Below are positions 1 to 12,993 of a stretch of DNA of 64,000 nucleotides, piece by piece. Source of the stretch: Lepas anatifera (Eukaryota > Arthropoda > Thecostraca > Lepadidae); the NCBI GenBank assembly GCA_034440635.1, contig JAOTON010000385.1, positions 650,501-714,500 on the forward strand, in the 5' to 3' direction. The notes under the pieces were generated by a model, which worked only from the letters and a program-made list of their open reading frames with translations, was not told the origin of the DNA and made no database searches. Both the position numbers and the translations under genes were made by a program. Within the stretch, counting starts at the first letter, position 1, and each line of letters begins with the position of its first letter.

Positions 1-102
1 CGTTATCTCGAGTTTCGTAGTACATTGTTGTATTGAATAGGCCTCTGGTTATTTCGCTGCTCTGTGATGGTCTGATAGTGAGAGTGCCTTCACAGCAGAC
101 TG

Positions 103-415
103 GCCCGCGGCGGTTGTCGCTCAGCGCCAGACCATGCGTTAGCGCTGGTGCTGTCTATTGTGGTTCAGTACCAGACCATGCATTAGGGCTGGTGCTGTCT
201 ATTGTGGTTCAGTACCAGGCCATGCGTGGGGGCTGGTGCTGTCTATTGTGGTTCAGTACCAGGCCATGCATTAGAGCTGGTGCTGTCTATTGTGGTTCAG
301 TACCAGGCCATGCATGAGAGCTGGTGCAGTCTATTATGGTTCAGTACCAGGTCGCACATTGGAGCTGATGCGTCTATTGTGGTTCAGTACCAGGTCACGC
401 GTGGAAGCTGGTACT
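103..415. repeat. 44-bp tandem repeat, about 6-7 copies
   Basis: The phrase CTATTGTGGTTCAGTACCAG, or a close variant, recurs about every 44 bases (near 155, 199, 243, 287, 331 and 373), with the last units more diverged. Open frames across it exist only because the unit is stop-poor in one frame, and they give a repetitive peptide with no known domain. It is read as a minisatellite, not a gene. Confidence 0.9.
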
Positions 416-420
416 GTATA

Positions 421-2385
421 TCTACGCAAGTAGTGAGTTTTGGGAAAATACAAGATGTTTTTTTAGTATATTGATCCCAGCCCAAATCCCATAAAGGTAT
501 CACATGACCGGGAAATGGCAACGTAGATGTCCCTTTTGTGTTGATTCAAAATATAAACTTGATAGTCATTTTTTCCAAGCGCCGTATTTAGGTTGATCAT
601 TGTTTGCTTTGTTAAGAACCGTATTTGTGTTTGGGGTGCTGCACCCAGTTTGTGCAGCGAGCTTTGTACTTCGGCAAGCGGGGTAATTCTTCAGAACAGC
701 GTTGGATAAATATTTTGGAACCGAGTGAAGCGTACTCATTGCCACTGGAGGAAGCCCTTTCCGAATCGGCTCATTGTATGTATCATCCTTGTAATGGCAT
801 CATCTGTGCATGTGACAAAATATACTGCCCACTTTTTACTACATTTCTGTGCCATGAAAATCAATCGGATACAATTAGTACCTTCCAAATCACAATTAGT
901 GGTGGATTTAGGCTTTCGGTAATGGGAGGAGGGCAGAGCTCAGGGAGCTTAGTCACCTGGGGATGTCTGTGCGTTCGGAGGGACGACGTTCCGATGCGAT
1001 CTTTTGCGTTTTTACTGGGTGTGGGTGGTTTGAAAATCCTCCCGGGAAGTAGCGAATGTTTGGCTTCAAGGCCTCAGCTGTCTAGAGAGGGGCGGTCACG
1101 TGCCAAATTCGAGTTTAATGCACGTGTAGCGCACAGTTCTTGTATCTTAAGCAGGGTTGCAAACCCACTGATGTCTTAATTGTAGGATTCTAATTTGTCA
1201 CTCAAAGTACGATATTTGGCCAAGCTTAGGGCTATCTGGATGGCCAGACTTCTTTTTAGTGCTGACACTGTTACACATTGCCCAACATCGCATGATCAAA
1301 ACGTCGCACTCATTCGTTTTTTCATCATGATAAATTCAAATCTTAAAGGGACATCGTCGCAAAAATTTTTATTGGCTAGATCAAAAGGTTACAAAAGTTG
1401 TTTCAGAAGTCATATTCTCATTTTTGCAAATTCAGGCTCAAAATGCCTGAAAATCGGCCTCAAAGTCAACATTTATAGACGACTTTACCGAGTCCTTATG
1501 GTAACGATAAAGTGACGTAGACCCGGCTAGAGCTATCAATTTATATATGAAAAAATGTCAAACATTTCTTTTAAAGCAGTTCAGTAGCTAAAACCTATAA
1601 CATCAAAAATTATTCTATAAAAATATATTTCCAAAATGCTTTTGAAAGAGAAATATAGGACTTTAAAGAAATACCATCAACCAATCAGAAGCCCAGTCCT
1701 TATAGGATCTGGTCACGTGGGCTTATCTTACATCAAGGTGATGTCAACATGGCTACCGATGAACTATCGATATTCACCATTTCAAAAACCGCGGCAAACG
1801 CGAAGATATAAATACAAATTCTATAACACTAATTAGCGCTGCGGTCAGGCCCGAATACCCTAAAGATTATAATTAATAATTGTTCGTTATTGCATGATTG
1901 CATTGCAGCTAAAATGATACAATAAAAAGATACGGGTAGCGCGATCCAGAGGAGCCTCCTTTGAGGCATGAAGAAAGCTTTGGGTGGTTTTTCGGACGAG
2001 GAGATTGTCGCCTCTCCGGTCTCGTGGATCAACATATCGTCGGTAATCTGCACGTAGAATATTTTGAGCCTTTGATGTGGTCAATTGAGATTTTCTTAGA
2101 GGTAAAAAATCTATGCGTGAAAAGTTAATGAAACAATTTGAATTTTTGCCATTCATCTTTGCTGGCCAACAATGCTTATTGAGGTTTTATGTAGTGAGTG
2201 TAGTGAGTTAGTCAAACACTAATCCTATCAAGTATGGGCAATGCATTTAATGTTTCTGTTCTGCATTAATTAGGTTCATGAAGTTGCCAAAAAGCAAATT
2301 GTATGCTTAATCGATAACTATTCATTTTGGCCCACTGTTATAGCTGTGGTCTCGTTTCGTCTGTCAACACCAATCAGCGAGCAGC
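421..2385. other. No recognised gene; one Kolobok-like repeat end
   Basis: This stretch is AT-rich with short frames only. The 184-residue frame at 625-1179 has no recognisable motif. The only structured item is a single repeat end near 1342-1380, listed separately. Confidence 0.5.
1342..1380. mobile_element. Single end of a TTAA-type DNA element
   Basis: The sequence TTAAAGGGACATCGTCGC followed by an AT-rich run occurs here. Its reverse complement, with one difference, lies at about 9,503-9,541. A TTAA next to AGGG-type ends is a trait of Kolobok transposons. The mate of this end was not found nearby, so it is probably a fragment; the family name is inference. Confidence 0.4.
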
Positions 2386-2393
2386 ATTGAGTC

Positions 2394-2752
2394 CCAGTCT
2401 GCAAAGTATGGCAGCAGGCTAGATGAGTCACACCAGCCACCTAAAATCATTGCACTGCCAGACACCAAAAATTCACACCAAACTGCTATATACCATAGAG
2501 AAAAATGCACCCTTTCCTACCCACACAATGCAATGCTACCTCTTGTATTAGTTAGTTAAATACTTGTTATAAGGTCCCCTCCTGTGTCTTTATAACCATT
2601 CAGCCATTATTTGTTTGGTTTTCAGTGTCACCTTCCTTGCACCAGTCTGGGAAATTCACACCAGGTTGATGAACTTCACACCACTCACTCTTGTCTCCTA
2701 GGGCACTCACCCTGACGAGATCTCATTGAAAATGCCATACTTTGCACACTGG
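2394..2752. mobile_element. Non-autonomous hAT-like MITE (359 bp)
   Basis: The left terminus reads CCAGTCTGCAAAGTATGGCA. The right terminus is its reverse complement with one change. The element is bounded by a perfect 8-bp direct repeat ATTGAGTC (2386-2393 and 2753-2760), the target-site duplication length of hAT transposons. The interior has no coding capacity and carries several 'TTCACACCA'-like words. The boundaries are secure; assignment to hAT rests on the 8-bp duplication, because P and a few other superfamilies also make 8-bp duplications. Confidence 0.8.
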
Positions 2753-2760
2753 ATTGAGTC

Positions 2761-4095
2761 TGTGTCACATGGCTATAGCCTCTCCCTGAGAACCAATCTT
2801 AGAACCAATCTTAGATTTACAGGCTGGCTACCTGCTGTGGTGCTGCTGGAAAAACAGTAACAGCACAACAGTGGTAGCATACTTTTTGTGATTGGTAGAT
2901 AAGTATTCTGGTTCAGTTTTGTCTGATTAGCCATAGCACATACTAGAGACAGTTGTGGTATTTCTTTTCTAGAGGAGAGGCTCGAGGGCTCGCGGACAAG
3001 GCTGTGCTGGCAGACGGAACAAGGCTTATGAGCAGTGTCAATGCCAAAAAGTCCTCATTTTATTGTTCCACAGGTGAACTTGTGTACCAAAATAGGTGAA
3101 AATCATTTGGTGATGGCAATTCCCCAATGATTATTTAAGCATATTATTTTTGAAGTGCCCATATTCCCTCTGTTTTTGGTCTAACTTTATATTTACAATA
3201 TTTGTGCACTCTAGTAAAAGTCTATATCAAGCTTGTAATTTGAATTACAAATTTCTACCTGTTACAAATACTGGCTCTGCACAATGTGTGCATGCTAGTG
3301 CATTTGCTGTAGCTTACCTTCTTTTAAGTATGAAAATGTTTTTGATTAATTTTACAGATTGAAACAGATTTTCCATTTATTTTGGTACCATACAGTAAAT
3401 AGTAGTCAGTGTACTCCTATCTACTTATCAGATCCATTTACTCATATTTCAAGTGCTACTGTTTGTTTCCAGACCTGAAAGTGACTGTAGCATGAATTCA
3501 TCCATCTGCCCTCGGAAAATGCCCATCTGCATTCATACCCATCTGCAGATGAATTCATCCATCTGCCCCTGAAAATGCCCATCTGCATGCTTTTTATAAT
3601 TGATATTAAAAATGAACTGATGGAAAACTAGGATAAGATGTATTATGATTTGAAACACTAGGATCGTACCCAATACAACAATATAATTGTGAACAAAGAG
3701 TATGGATAGTCATGTAGGAATGACAGGGGGCAGTCTTGGGTGATGCAATTTTTGTGTTTTCCTGGAAGAATATATGAAAGATTAGGCGGGTCGCTTCAAA
3801 GAGAAAATTTGTTTACTAGAAAATCTGTCTTTTGTAGCTGCTGTGTATCATCAAGCTATCGTCCCAATGGACCAGCTTGTGTATGATCATTTTGCTTGTT
3901 AGTTTGAATGGGATGAACCCAATCAGACCGATTCTCCCATAGACCTGAAATTTGGAATATTTGTTTCCTATTGTGGGCCAGTGTTGAAATAATGTATTGT
4001 AATTTATAAAAAAACATGAATTTGCATGGTTCCACCTGACCCCTCCACAAACCCATGATCTAGACTATAGATCGTCTTTGGGGATGTCTTTGTTC
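2761..4095. other. AT-rich DNA with no recognised gene
   Basis: Only short random-looking frames are present, apart from the direct repeat at 3,492-3,588. Confidence 0.5.
3492..3588. repeat. 57-bp-period direct duplication
   Basis: A block of about 40 bp beginning ATGAATTCATCCATCTGCCC occurs at 3492 and again at 3549, with one base missing from the second copy. Shorter 'CCATCTGCA' words lie between. This is a simple two-copy tandem duplication. Confidence 0.8.
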
Positions 4096-5380
<1,285 letters not shown>

Positions 5381-5382
5381 CT

Positions 5383-5690
5383 CACATATTCGGGCACAGT
5401 TCCTCGTCAGAATCCTCATAATACAATAAGCGAAAACTTTTGGTCATAGTGTGACCAAGGCTTGAAATTTAGATCTGATTTGGAAATCGAATGCTGGAAA
5501 AATGCAATTCAGTACTGGAATATTCAAATATTGGAACTCGATTCCAGGTTATCCTAGCACTCTGACTAAAAATGTATGTGTTCACCTATTATATTATGAG
5601 AATTTTGGTGAAGGGATGTACCTGAATATTTATCAGTGTATTAGCCCCATTTTGGAACTATGATTCGAGGAGGCTGGTCATGAAATATCT
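5383..5690. mobile_element. Relative of the 14.9-kb inverted-repeat element
   Basis: The left part, ATATTCGGGCACAG then TCGTCAGAAT, matches the left terminus of the element at 14,938. The right part, containing CAGTGTATTAGC followed by GAGGCTGGTCATGAAA, matches the sequence just right of that element (15,333-15,380). The order and spacing are similar, so the two look like diverged copies of one family. No target-site duplication was identified. Confidence 0.5.
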
Positions 5691-6420
5691 TATCAACGTA
5701 GATAATCTAATAAACAATCTAATAAAAATAACGGTTAATATACTATTGTATATAATGATATGATGTTATATGAAGTGCTTCTGGAATTGTTTGTTCTATT
5801 ATGAGAAAGGACCGTTTCCGAGCTCCGAAGTATTAAAAATAAACGCTTATCATTTTCATAAACAAATGTCACTCATGAGGCTAACAGCTTGCTTGTCTTA
5901 AAGCTGCGATGCGTCTTCTTAGGTTTAGACTCTGTGACTACCAATGTTAAGATTAATTATAGAATCCTTCTTATTTAATACGAACTGTTCCAGGCTATAA
6001 TTTTGAGGTATATTTTCTTGATGTGCCCTGATCAGAAACTAACTCAACTTGAAGTAAAAAACAATGTATTCTTAAATCTTGTATATCTATATACGAAAAA
6101 AATTAGAAAGAGCTACCACCACGGACAGAGGAGTGAGGTGGCCAGTCCATCTCCAACCTGCAACACACAACAAACGTTCCCCCTGAAACAAAAAAGTGAT
6201 CAGGTTTGGGTTCGTGGTGCGTTCCACACTTTTGTTAGTTCATCCAAGGATCGTGGTGGCTGCTCTCTGGTTCCCCAGTTCTGACGCATATCAAGAGTTA
6301 TTCTTCCGTATCACATTCAGCTATTCTCCGGTTCTCTAGACTACGTGTTTTTATATTCTCCGGAGACCAAAGAATTACAATTATATCAAAGATTTAGATG
6401 TCGACGGACGCATTTAATCT

Positions 6421-6782
6421 GATTGATTGATTGAGTGTTCCGGCCATATGGGAGGGGGGCGCCCTGCAGGCGCCCCAACCGCCGCAGGAACATCGCCAGC
6501 CGTCGTGGGTCCGCCAGCGCTTCCCGGATGGGCGGGTCGTCCCGTCCAAATATGTCCCAGCGCAGGTCAGCGCACGCAGGGCACCGGGTCAGAAGGTGGT
6601 GGAGGATCTCGTCCTCTCCATCGTCGCATTCCTGTAACGTGGCCTCCGGGTTCAGGCCGATCCTCTTTCGGTACCTGCACAGGAGAAGGGAGTGGCCAAT
6701 GCGCAGGCGCTCCACCTCCACACTCTCCTGCCGTGAAAGGCCCAGGTGGTCTTTCAGGGTGGTCCACCCTGGGAGACCGCCA
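6421..6782 (-). mobile_element. 5'-truncated LINE, C-terminal end of ORF2
   Basis: Read on the minus strand, this encodes the tail of a non-LTR retrotransposon polyprotein. It includes the post-reverse-transcriptase segment with CDDGEDEILHHLLTRCPAC, typical of the Cys/His-containing C-terminus of many LINE ORF2 proteins. The 3' end carries a short (TCAA)n-type tail (6,421-6,434 on the plus strand). The insertion is flanked by a perfect 10-bp duplication CATTTAATCT (6411-6420 and 6783-6792). The reverse transcriptase core is absent, so the copy is dead on arrival. The clade was not resolved. Its higher GC than the flanks fits a foreign insert. Confidence 0.85.
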
Positions 6783-6845
6783 CATTTAATCTCGAACACG
6801 TTTTATCTCGTACGGATTAACGTTTTATCTCGTTGTTTTACCAGA

Positions 6846-7423
6846 TTAACACGCGCATTGACGGGGCTCTGAGCCACCTTCGCTTTGACAGGGGGCGATG
6901 GTACCCCCTAAAACCTTCAGAACCACAGTAGGTAGTGAAAAATGGTAAACGGCTTTGGGTAGCCCATACGCTTCTCCATCGAAATATTTTAACCATTTTG
7001 TCAGGTCACTTCAATCGGATGAGTTCACTTTGTTCCGACTTATGTTGTCTTAAACTTTGAGGTCAGGTCACTTGACCTGTACTGGTGACCTGACCTGAGA
7101 TGACCTAACCTTAAAATTTTGACAAAAGTTGTAAAAATGATGAGAGAGGGTATGTCAAGTTTTTTTAACCCGAGTTTATTTTTAACCCGAGTGTGTTAAG
7201 TACCTACCTAATAAATGTGTGATGGCTTAAATTCCGTGGCGGCGCCCTGCCTAGTTTTCTTTGCCTAGTGTTAGGAGTGTATGTTTTACCATGTACTGCG
7301 TTTTTACTGTTAATATACGCGTATGGATACAAGTGCGGCGGCGCTACGCGCCGCCGTTTTTATGTTCTGTCCGAAAAATCAGACGGGGGGCGGGTACCCG
7401 CCTCCCGTCAATGCGCGTGTTAA
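6846..7423 (+). mobile_element. TTAA element family A, copy 1, internally deleted
   Basis: It begins TTAACACGCGCATTGACGGG and ends with the reverse-complement terminus GTCAATGCGCGTGTTAA. Inside are the family signatures: a GGTACC-centred GC palindrome, a hairpin around GGCGCTACGCGCC, and repeated AGGTCA/TGACCT hexamers. Compared with the 851-bp copy at 14,076 it lacks a central block. It also carries about 165 bp of foreign sequence between 'TGTCAAGT' (ending about 7,160) and 'ACAAGTGCGGCG' (about 7,328). No open frame is conserved. Confidence 0.85.
7160..7328. mobile_element. Small insertion inside TTAA element A copy 1
   Basis: Other family A copies read straight from 'TGTCAAGTACGG' into the hairpin. 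Here about 165 bp intervene, with CAAGT on both sides as a possible 5-bp duplication. The insert contains ATTCCGTGGCGGCGCCCTG, close to the right end of the hAT-like MITE at 12,660, so part of it may be a MITE fragment. Confidence 0.5.
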
Positions 7424-8446
7424 CCCGCGCCCCACCGGGGGTCCGGCGCCACCTTCGCCCCACCGGGGGCCATCGATGGCCCCCTCTAACTCCGAAAATA
7501 TGGGCGTTAGCGCAAATCTGCAAAGTGCACTAGAAAGCTCGCGTGAATTCAGTAAGAAATTACTTCACGTTTTAGCGTTCAGGTCAATGGTTTGACCTCC
7601 AGAGGTCAAATTAGGTCAAGATCGGCTATTTTCACTCAAATATGCAATGCTTAAGCAAACTGGGCATAACTCTTATGCCCTTAGAGCTATTGAGGTGTGG
7701 GAAAGTACATTTGATAGGAAATTGCCAGTACTTTTCTGCTATGGAAACGTAAAGACCTCCCGCCAGTAGTTTGACCTCCAGAGGTCACCTCGTGACCTAG
7801 TATGACCTGAGGTCACGAAAGGTCAGAAAGTGACCTTGCCGTATATCAAATGAAAGCCAATGACGAGACAAACACGATGGTGTTTGTTTCAGCGCTCTAG
7901 CTTATACAGGTCAAAGTTATTGTCAAAATACTGTTTTTGACCCCTGGTGACCTTGGATGACCTAGTTGGGGATGTCAAAGGGCAAATATGGCCCCTGGAA
8001 CCCGTGAAAGGGTGTCTAAAAAACGCTTTTCTGATCAAGCTGAGCATTTTCAATCGTTTTTGTGACTTTTAGATCATAAGACAGCTTTTCCCATGCTTTT
8101 TCAATGGGAGAGGTCACCTCGTGACCTGACCTCAGGGCACGAAATCGAAAAATCCCGGATATACACCTTGTAGACCCTGGAGGGGTATTAAAGTGTAGGA
8201 AGTTTCAAATCGATCGACTCCGAAATGTAGCTCTTACAGAGCTCTAAAGCTGAAGTGAGGTGACCTTGGTTGAACTCGTCTGGTGACCTGACCTTGGGTT
8301 ACCCGCGGTAAAAAATTTCAGGGATGGTGGGAAAATGATGCAGTGAGAGGTAGAGCCCTCAACCACGGTGCTGCGCCTCATCGTCTTTCTGCTATCCCGG
8401 AAAAACCTTAGGGGGCCATCGATGGCCCCGGTGGGGCGAGGGTTAA
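7420..8446 (+). mobile_element. TTAA element family B, copy 1 (about 1.03 kb)
   Basis: It begins TTAACCCGCGCCCCACCGGG and ends CGGTGGGGCGAGGGTTAA, sharing its left TTAA with the right end of the family A copy. Each end carries a GGGGGCCATCGATGGCCCC palindrome. The interior holds many TGACCT/AGGTCA hexamers. Good copies lie at 32,787 and, split by a later insertion, 46,390. No protein is encoded. The right flank (8,450-8,505) has short repeats of ATTAATCTCGAG. Confidence 0.85.
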
Positions 8447-9113
8447 ACGATTAATTAATCTCGAGACACATTAATCTCGAGATTAACACATATAATCTCG
8501 AAGAGCCACCCCTGCTTTTTATTGGGCCGGTTTCTGGTTCTTGGTTTGCACGAAAACCGGTCAGCCTTCAAGAATGGCCTTCAGCAAAGGACACAAAAGA
8601 TATTTTCGAACGGCGAACAGCGTGTCCCGCTGGTCAGAAAACAGGGGAACTAGTCTCCAATAGAGGGAAATCTGACGAATTGAGAACCATTGCAGGGAGC
8701 TGGAGACAAGCCGGTTCTAGTTTGGCACGCCGGTCAGATTAGAAAAATATTTGGGGCTAATATTCCCTTTCCCTCAACTACCCGGACGGAGGGATAACCA
8801 GAAGAAATTGTCCTTAGAATATTTACTTCATCCCATAGGAGGATCCAGGGAGGGCATAGGGGGCACGTGCCCCCCTCCCCTCTCTGATCAACTCTCGGTG
8901 AACCCTAAAATGTCGCGTCCCATCCCCTCCCCAGGATGCGAAAATCGGCGCACACTGATAGGATCAAAGGTGGCGCCCCCCTGGTCCGGATGGTGCCCTC
9001 CCCGGAAGTTACCCCCGATCGGCAATCATGGATCCGACTATGCTTCATCCATTAGTACGCATGAACAAACAAGAAGAAAATCAGAAAAATTGTTTTTACA
9101 GTAAAAACTTCCA

Positions 9114-9190
9114 CGACCTAGATTCGAACCCGTATTACCCGTGTGAGAGTCGGGAATGGAGGCCACTATACCATCCCCGCTGTGCGACAC
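9114..9190 (-). tRNA. tRNA-Glu-like pseudogene or SINE head
   Basis: On the minus strand an A-box-like ATGGTATAGTGG is followed by an anticodon-arm-like CCCGACTCTCACACGGG, whose 7-base loop would present CTC (Glu). A B-box GGGTTCGAATC comes next. The acceptor ends do not pair convincingly and the T stem is weak. It is therefore more likely a tRNA pseudogene or the head of a decayed SINE than a working tRNA. Confidence 0.4.
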
Positions 9191-9502
9191 CTGCCCGATT
9201 TTAAAACTTTCCTGATTAGTTTTCTCAAGCCGAATGTTTTGGACAAACTAATCTAATATTTGTATTTTTGAGGGTTAATAAAAATAAATTGAATACGAAT
9301 ACAGCATAAAAACATTTTCTACCCCCAAAAATCATTTATAGAACTTAAGACTTTGATTGATAGAATAGAGGTGAAGAGCAGGTTACAGCCTATTATTGAT
9401 ATTGTTAGCAAATTTGAATAATTGTTGAGTGGCCTCCAAAAATTTAGCTGAAGATAAAGAAATGATTGATAGTACCAGAATCAGGATTTTTCAAATATTA
9501 AG

Positions 9503-9541
9503 AAACCACAATAAAAATTTTGCGACAATGTCCCTTTAAGG
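9503..9541. mobile_element. Second single end of the TTAA-type element
   Basis: TTTTGCGACAATGTCCCTTT followed by AA is the reverse complement, with one difference, of the end at 1,342-1,380. A TTAA lies at the boundary. The two ends are 8.1 kb apart with unrelated insertions between, so they are probably two independent fragments. Confidence 0.4.
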
Positions 9542-12394
9542 TTAAGCTTTTGGTATATTTAGAAAAAGTTTGCTGATGATTGACATTATTTGTTCTCCTC
9601 CAAAAACCTGTGCTACTTTATAGATCCAGACAAAAAAGCCCGACTTGTTCTCGCTCGAGATCTGTTTCATAAAACAGGCTATTAAAGTTTTCCGGTCGGA
9701 CGGGGTCGACTTTACAGGATTGTTCTCGCCTGGGTGTTGCATGTCTCACTAATCATGGATTGAACTAGGCCGATGACAGCGGCACGTCTGTGAAGCATCC
9801 CGAGCGTAAAACCGAGTGTGAAAATCCTCGTCAGTTCAAGAGTCTTAAACTGTTGACTGGTCGAAAATAGACGAAACAGGCTGGGACTGGGTGTGGTGCA
9901 GACCCGACAGTTTGCGACACTTTGTGCGAAGGATTAGCTCTGAATTCCACGGGTGTGGTCGTGTGACATGGTTTTCAGCATGACAACGTCTGAGTCTTTA
10001 TGGGATTTCGTACCTTTAGATTGCCACAATAATGCCAAATGTTCCATGTCGACACCCAGCAGGCTGATTCTGAACGTCAAAGCTTGCAGGAACGCTGTTG
10101 AAGGAGAGTTGTAAGTCCAGTGTCGGCTCTCTCCTCGAATGGAGATTCATTTACGAATGGTACTGAAATGAATTCGTAACACTCGTAGCAATAGGTAGAT
10201 CTGATGTGGTAACACCACTGGCTGTAGGCGTAGGGGGGGGTCAGGAAGGTCATGACCGTACCAATACTAATGATTCTTAACCATTATACATATGACGTTA
10301 ACTGGAAAGAAATAACGTAAAAGTTCACCTTGCCCATCGTTATCACGCCTGTGTCGGATGCAGGCAAAGCAGAGAGGATTGCACGCACGGGGGAACTCAG
10401 ACGTCGGAAGGAAGGAAGGGTTCCTATACCTACCGTATACCTAAGGGTTCTCGAGGGCAGGCAGGAAGGAGGGATGATTAGTCAGGTGCCTGGTCAGTCG
10501 CCAGCCTGTGGGAATGGTGCGACCGTCTATATGTCAGAACCAACATCTGCCAGCCGTTGTGCCCAGTCGGAAAACTGCCACTGCCACTGGTAATCAGCTA
10601 TATTCAATGATTGGAGGATCAGTCAATAAGTATATTTCCCTGCAGATAACCTCTATTGCAAGGACTGTGTGCTTGATTAAGTTCTAAAAAATCGAAGTGC
10701 ACGCAAGTAGCCGATCGATAAAGGAGAATACAACAATAATGGGCATCTTACAATATTGAAGCATCGACCTTGCCTGATCGGCTCTCTGAAAGTAGTAGAT
10801 GAACACCGGGTATTGCCAGCATCATCGATATGCAGAAATCACGGTCAACACGTACACCGTCCTATCTCTCTGCCAGATCCAAGTCGTTACGAATGCACAG
10901 CGCAGCTGTTAAATCTGGCGAGCTGTATCTTTGGATTACACCCCATTCTTCCAGTTGGGCCTACACGATAGCTTCGTTCACGATAGCTTCAAAACGAGTT
11001 TTTACCATCATTCAAAGGAAGAACCACGATAGATTTATTTCCCTCGTGGTACCTGGACCCTGTTGTTGTTTCTTCATTCCGCATGCTTCGAAGGAAGCGC
11101 TCGCCATTGCCAACTTTATTTGCGTGAAAGGGCATGCAAAGGACATTTTAGAGGTGCAAAGCCCAGCTTCTTTTACCGAATCGATGCCCAAACGCCAGCT
11201 CAACCCAGATACCTTTTTACCCTAAGTCAATTTTAAACATGCAAAATGTGCCCCGTACTCTGAACCGGAAACTCCTATATAACTTGCAGTTGGCAGACAG
11301 TGGCCACCTGTGTTCTTTGTATAAAATAAGCCAATGATGGTTGGTCAGCGTAACAGTAGCATTACTTGTGGCCATGTTGACATGATACGGTCTCACTAGG
11401 AACTCCGAGATCCGGCACTTAAGTAGGAGCGACTGAAGCACGCCTTACCTTCAAGGCCAAGAGGTCCGATTTTTTTCTTTTAGCTCATCTTAGCCTTTGC
11501 CAATAATATATTTGCATGCTGTATCTAGCTCCGTCGGATGAAATGCAAATATAATTGCAACGATCCTGTTAGCAATCATTCGTTGTAAGGGTGCCAAAAG
11601 GTATAGACACACATGGGCAAAACAACTGGACTTCATATGGTTATACTGCATGGAACCAAACCAATTAGCATATTTCTCACCATCCACCATCGCTAAAATA
11701 AAATGATCAATTTGCCAGTTTAAAATCACGTCAGAAATATTATCACCCGGTGTGGAATCAAGGATATATCGTTCGTACGAAACCACTGAGTATGAAAATG
11801 ACAATATTCTAAATTCCACCCCGTGGGAAGTGCCAATTGTGAGATCACGTAAATACATCAAAAGACATCTAACACAGGGATCATATAAAAATATCTATAT
11901 CTATACACCAATTGAGCTAGGAGCACTCCTTTCACATCAATTATTGCTGACTATTATAGCATTAGTTGTGCTTGAATGAGGAACAACCCTGGCAAGTGCC
12001 AAAATCATAGGATCACATCAAATTACATTGAATTACACTAAATTAGATTGCTTAATATGACCAATGTCTATGGCACTAGCATATGCTCACTTTATAAAAA
12101 CACGCAAATGCACTATTACACAGGCGAATTTCGATGCGTTGAAATCACTCGTTGTACCGCACTAAGTAACTGGAAAAACAGGCACACTACGAATGCACTC
12201 TGGGTCCGAGTCATGTGTTTTTCACCGCTGAAGCTGGTATTAACAGTGAAGGTTTTGACGGTTTGTAAAGATGAAATGAATGCGACAAGGTATTGTAGGT
12301 AGCTGATTACCAAACCTGATTTTGGTGAATCAATTGGAATAATTGTAATGAAGCGAAAAGTAACGAGGGTTGAGAGGGGAAAGTTACTTGCAAG

Positions 12395-12660
12395 CATGGG
12401 CGTCGAAAGCGGGAGGGGTGGGGGAATGCGTCCCCCCAACTTGCCAATCAAGGGATGTCTCCCAACATTTTTGGGACTTGACCTAGTTGTTGTCATGTTC
12501 TCCCTATTACCTGCGTGGCCCTACTTAAATGTGTCGGTGAAATGCACCGTCGTTATCATAGACATCGACATACAATAAGTATGCCCAAAACTCGCCCCCC
12601 CGCCGGTCATCGCCAGTCTGGGTCCGCCCCCGCAGTAAAAATTCCGTGGCGACGCCCCTG
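12395..12660. mobile_element. Non-autonomous hAT-like MITE (266 bp)
   Basis: The ends are short inverted repeats, CATGGGCGTCG on the left and CGACGCCCCTG on the right. A perfect 8-bp duplication CTTGCAAG (12387-12394 and 12661-12668) bounds it; the duplication happens to be palindromic. Sub-terminal G-rich and C-rich runs face each other. No coding capacity. It lies about 330 bp from the stop codon of the scratch exon. Confidence 0.75.
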
Positions 12661-12993
12661 CTTGCAAGGCGTGGAGGATCACAGCTTGTTGAGTTTACAT
12701 GAACAAGCTAACATGAGTAGAAGTTCGAAAACCATTTTGGAAACACCAAGCTCACTTGGCTAAGCTAAGGAGATCAATAATAATGAAAAGACAAAGTGAA
12801 ACAGCGTTACACTTCTGAAAGCCGGAAAGTGCCGCCGCGAGCTCGACCAATAGCCCTTTCAGTTTGGGTAGAGAAGTGGAGGTCGGCAGAAAGCGTAAAA
12901 GAGTTGTATCTTAGTATAATCATTGGGCTCATCTCGAAAGATCTGGAAAGTTCAGGAGAACCTGGCATCGATCGTTCCTGTATCGTTTGCCAT

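Larger units (their letters stand above)
8506..12386. other. Gene-poor stretch with one tRNA-like remnant
   Basis: Repeat debris occurs near 8,838-8,880 (a GGATCCAGGG end next to a C-rich run) and 9,500-9,541. A tRNA-like block lies at 9,114-9,190. Frames up to 131 residues (10,830-11,225) show no domain that I recognise. No exon can be supported. Confidence 0.5.

Noticed and set aside
33..474. Repeat-containing peptides at the left edge
   Set aside because: They follow from the 44-bp tandem repeat, which is open in one frame but shifts frame each unit.
6427..6872. Three plus-strand frames of 68-145 residues
   Set aside because: Antisense to the LINE fragment; the minus frame carries the LINE C-terminal motif.
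9114..9190. Functional tRNA-Glu gene
   Set aside because: The anticodon loop and boxes are suggestive, but acceptor and T stems do not pair well.
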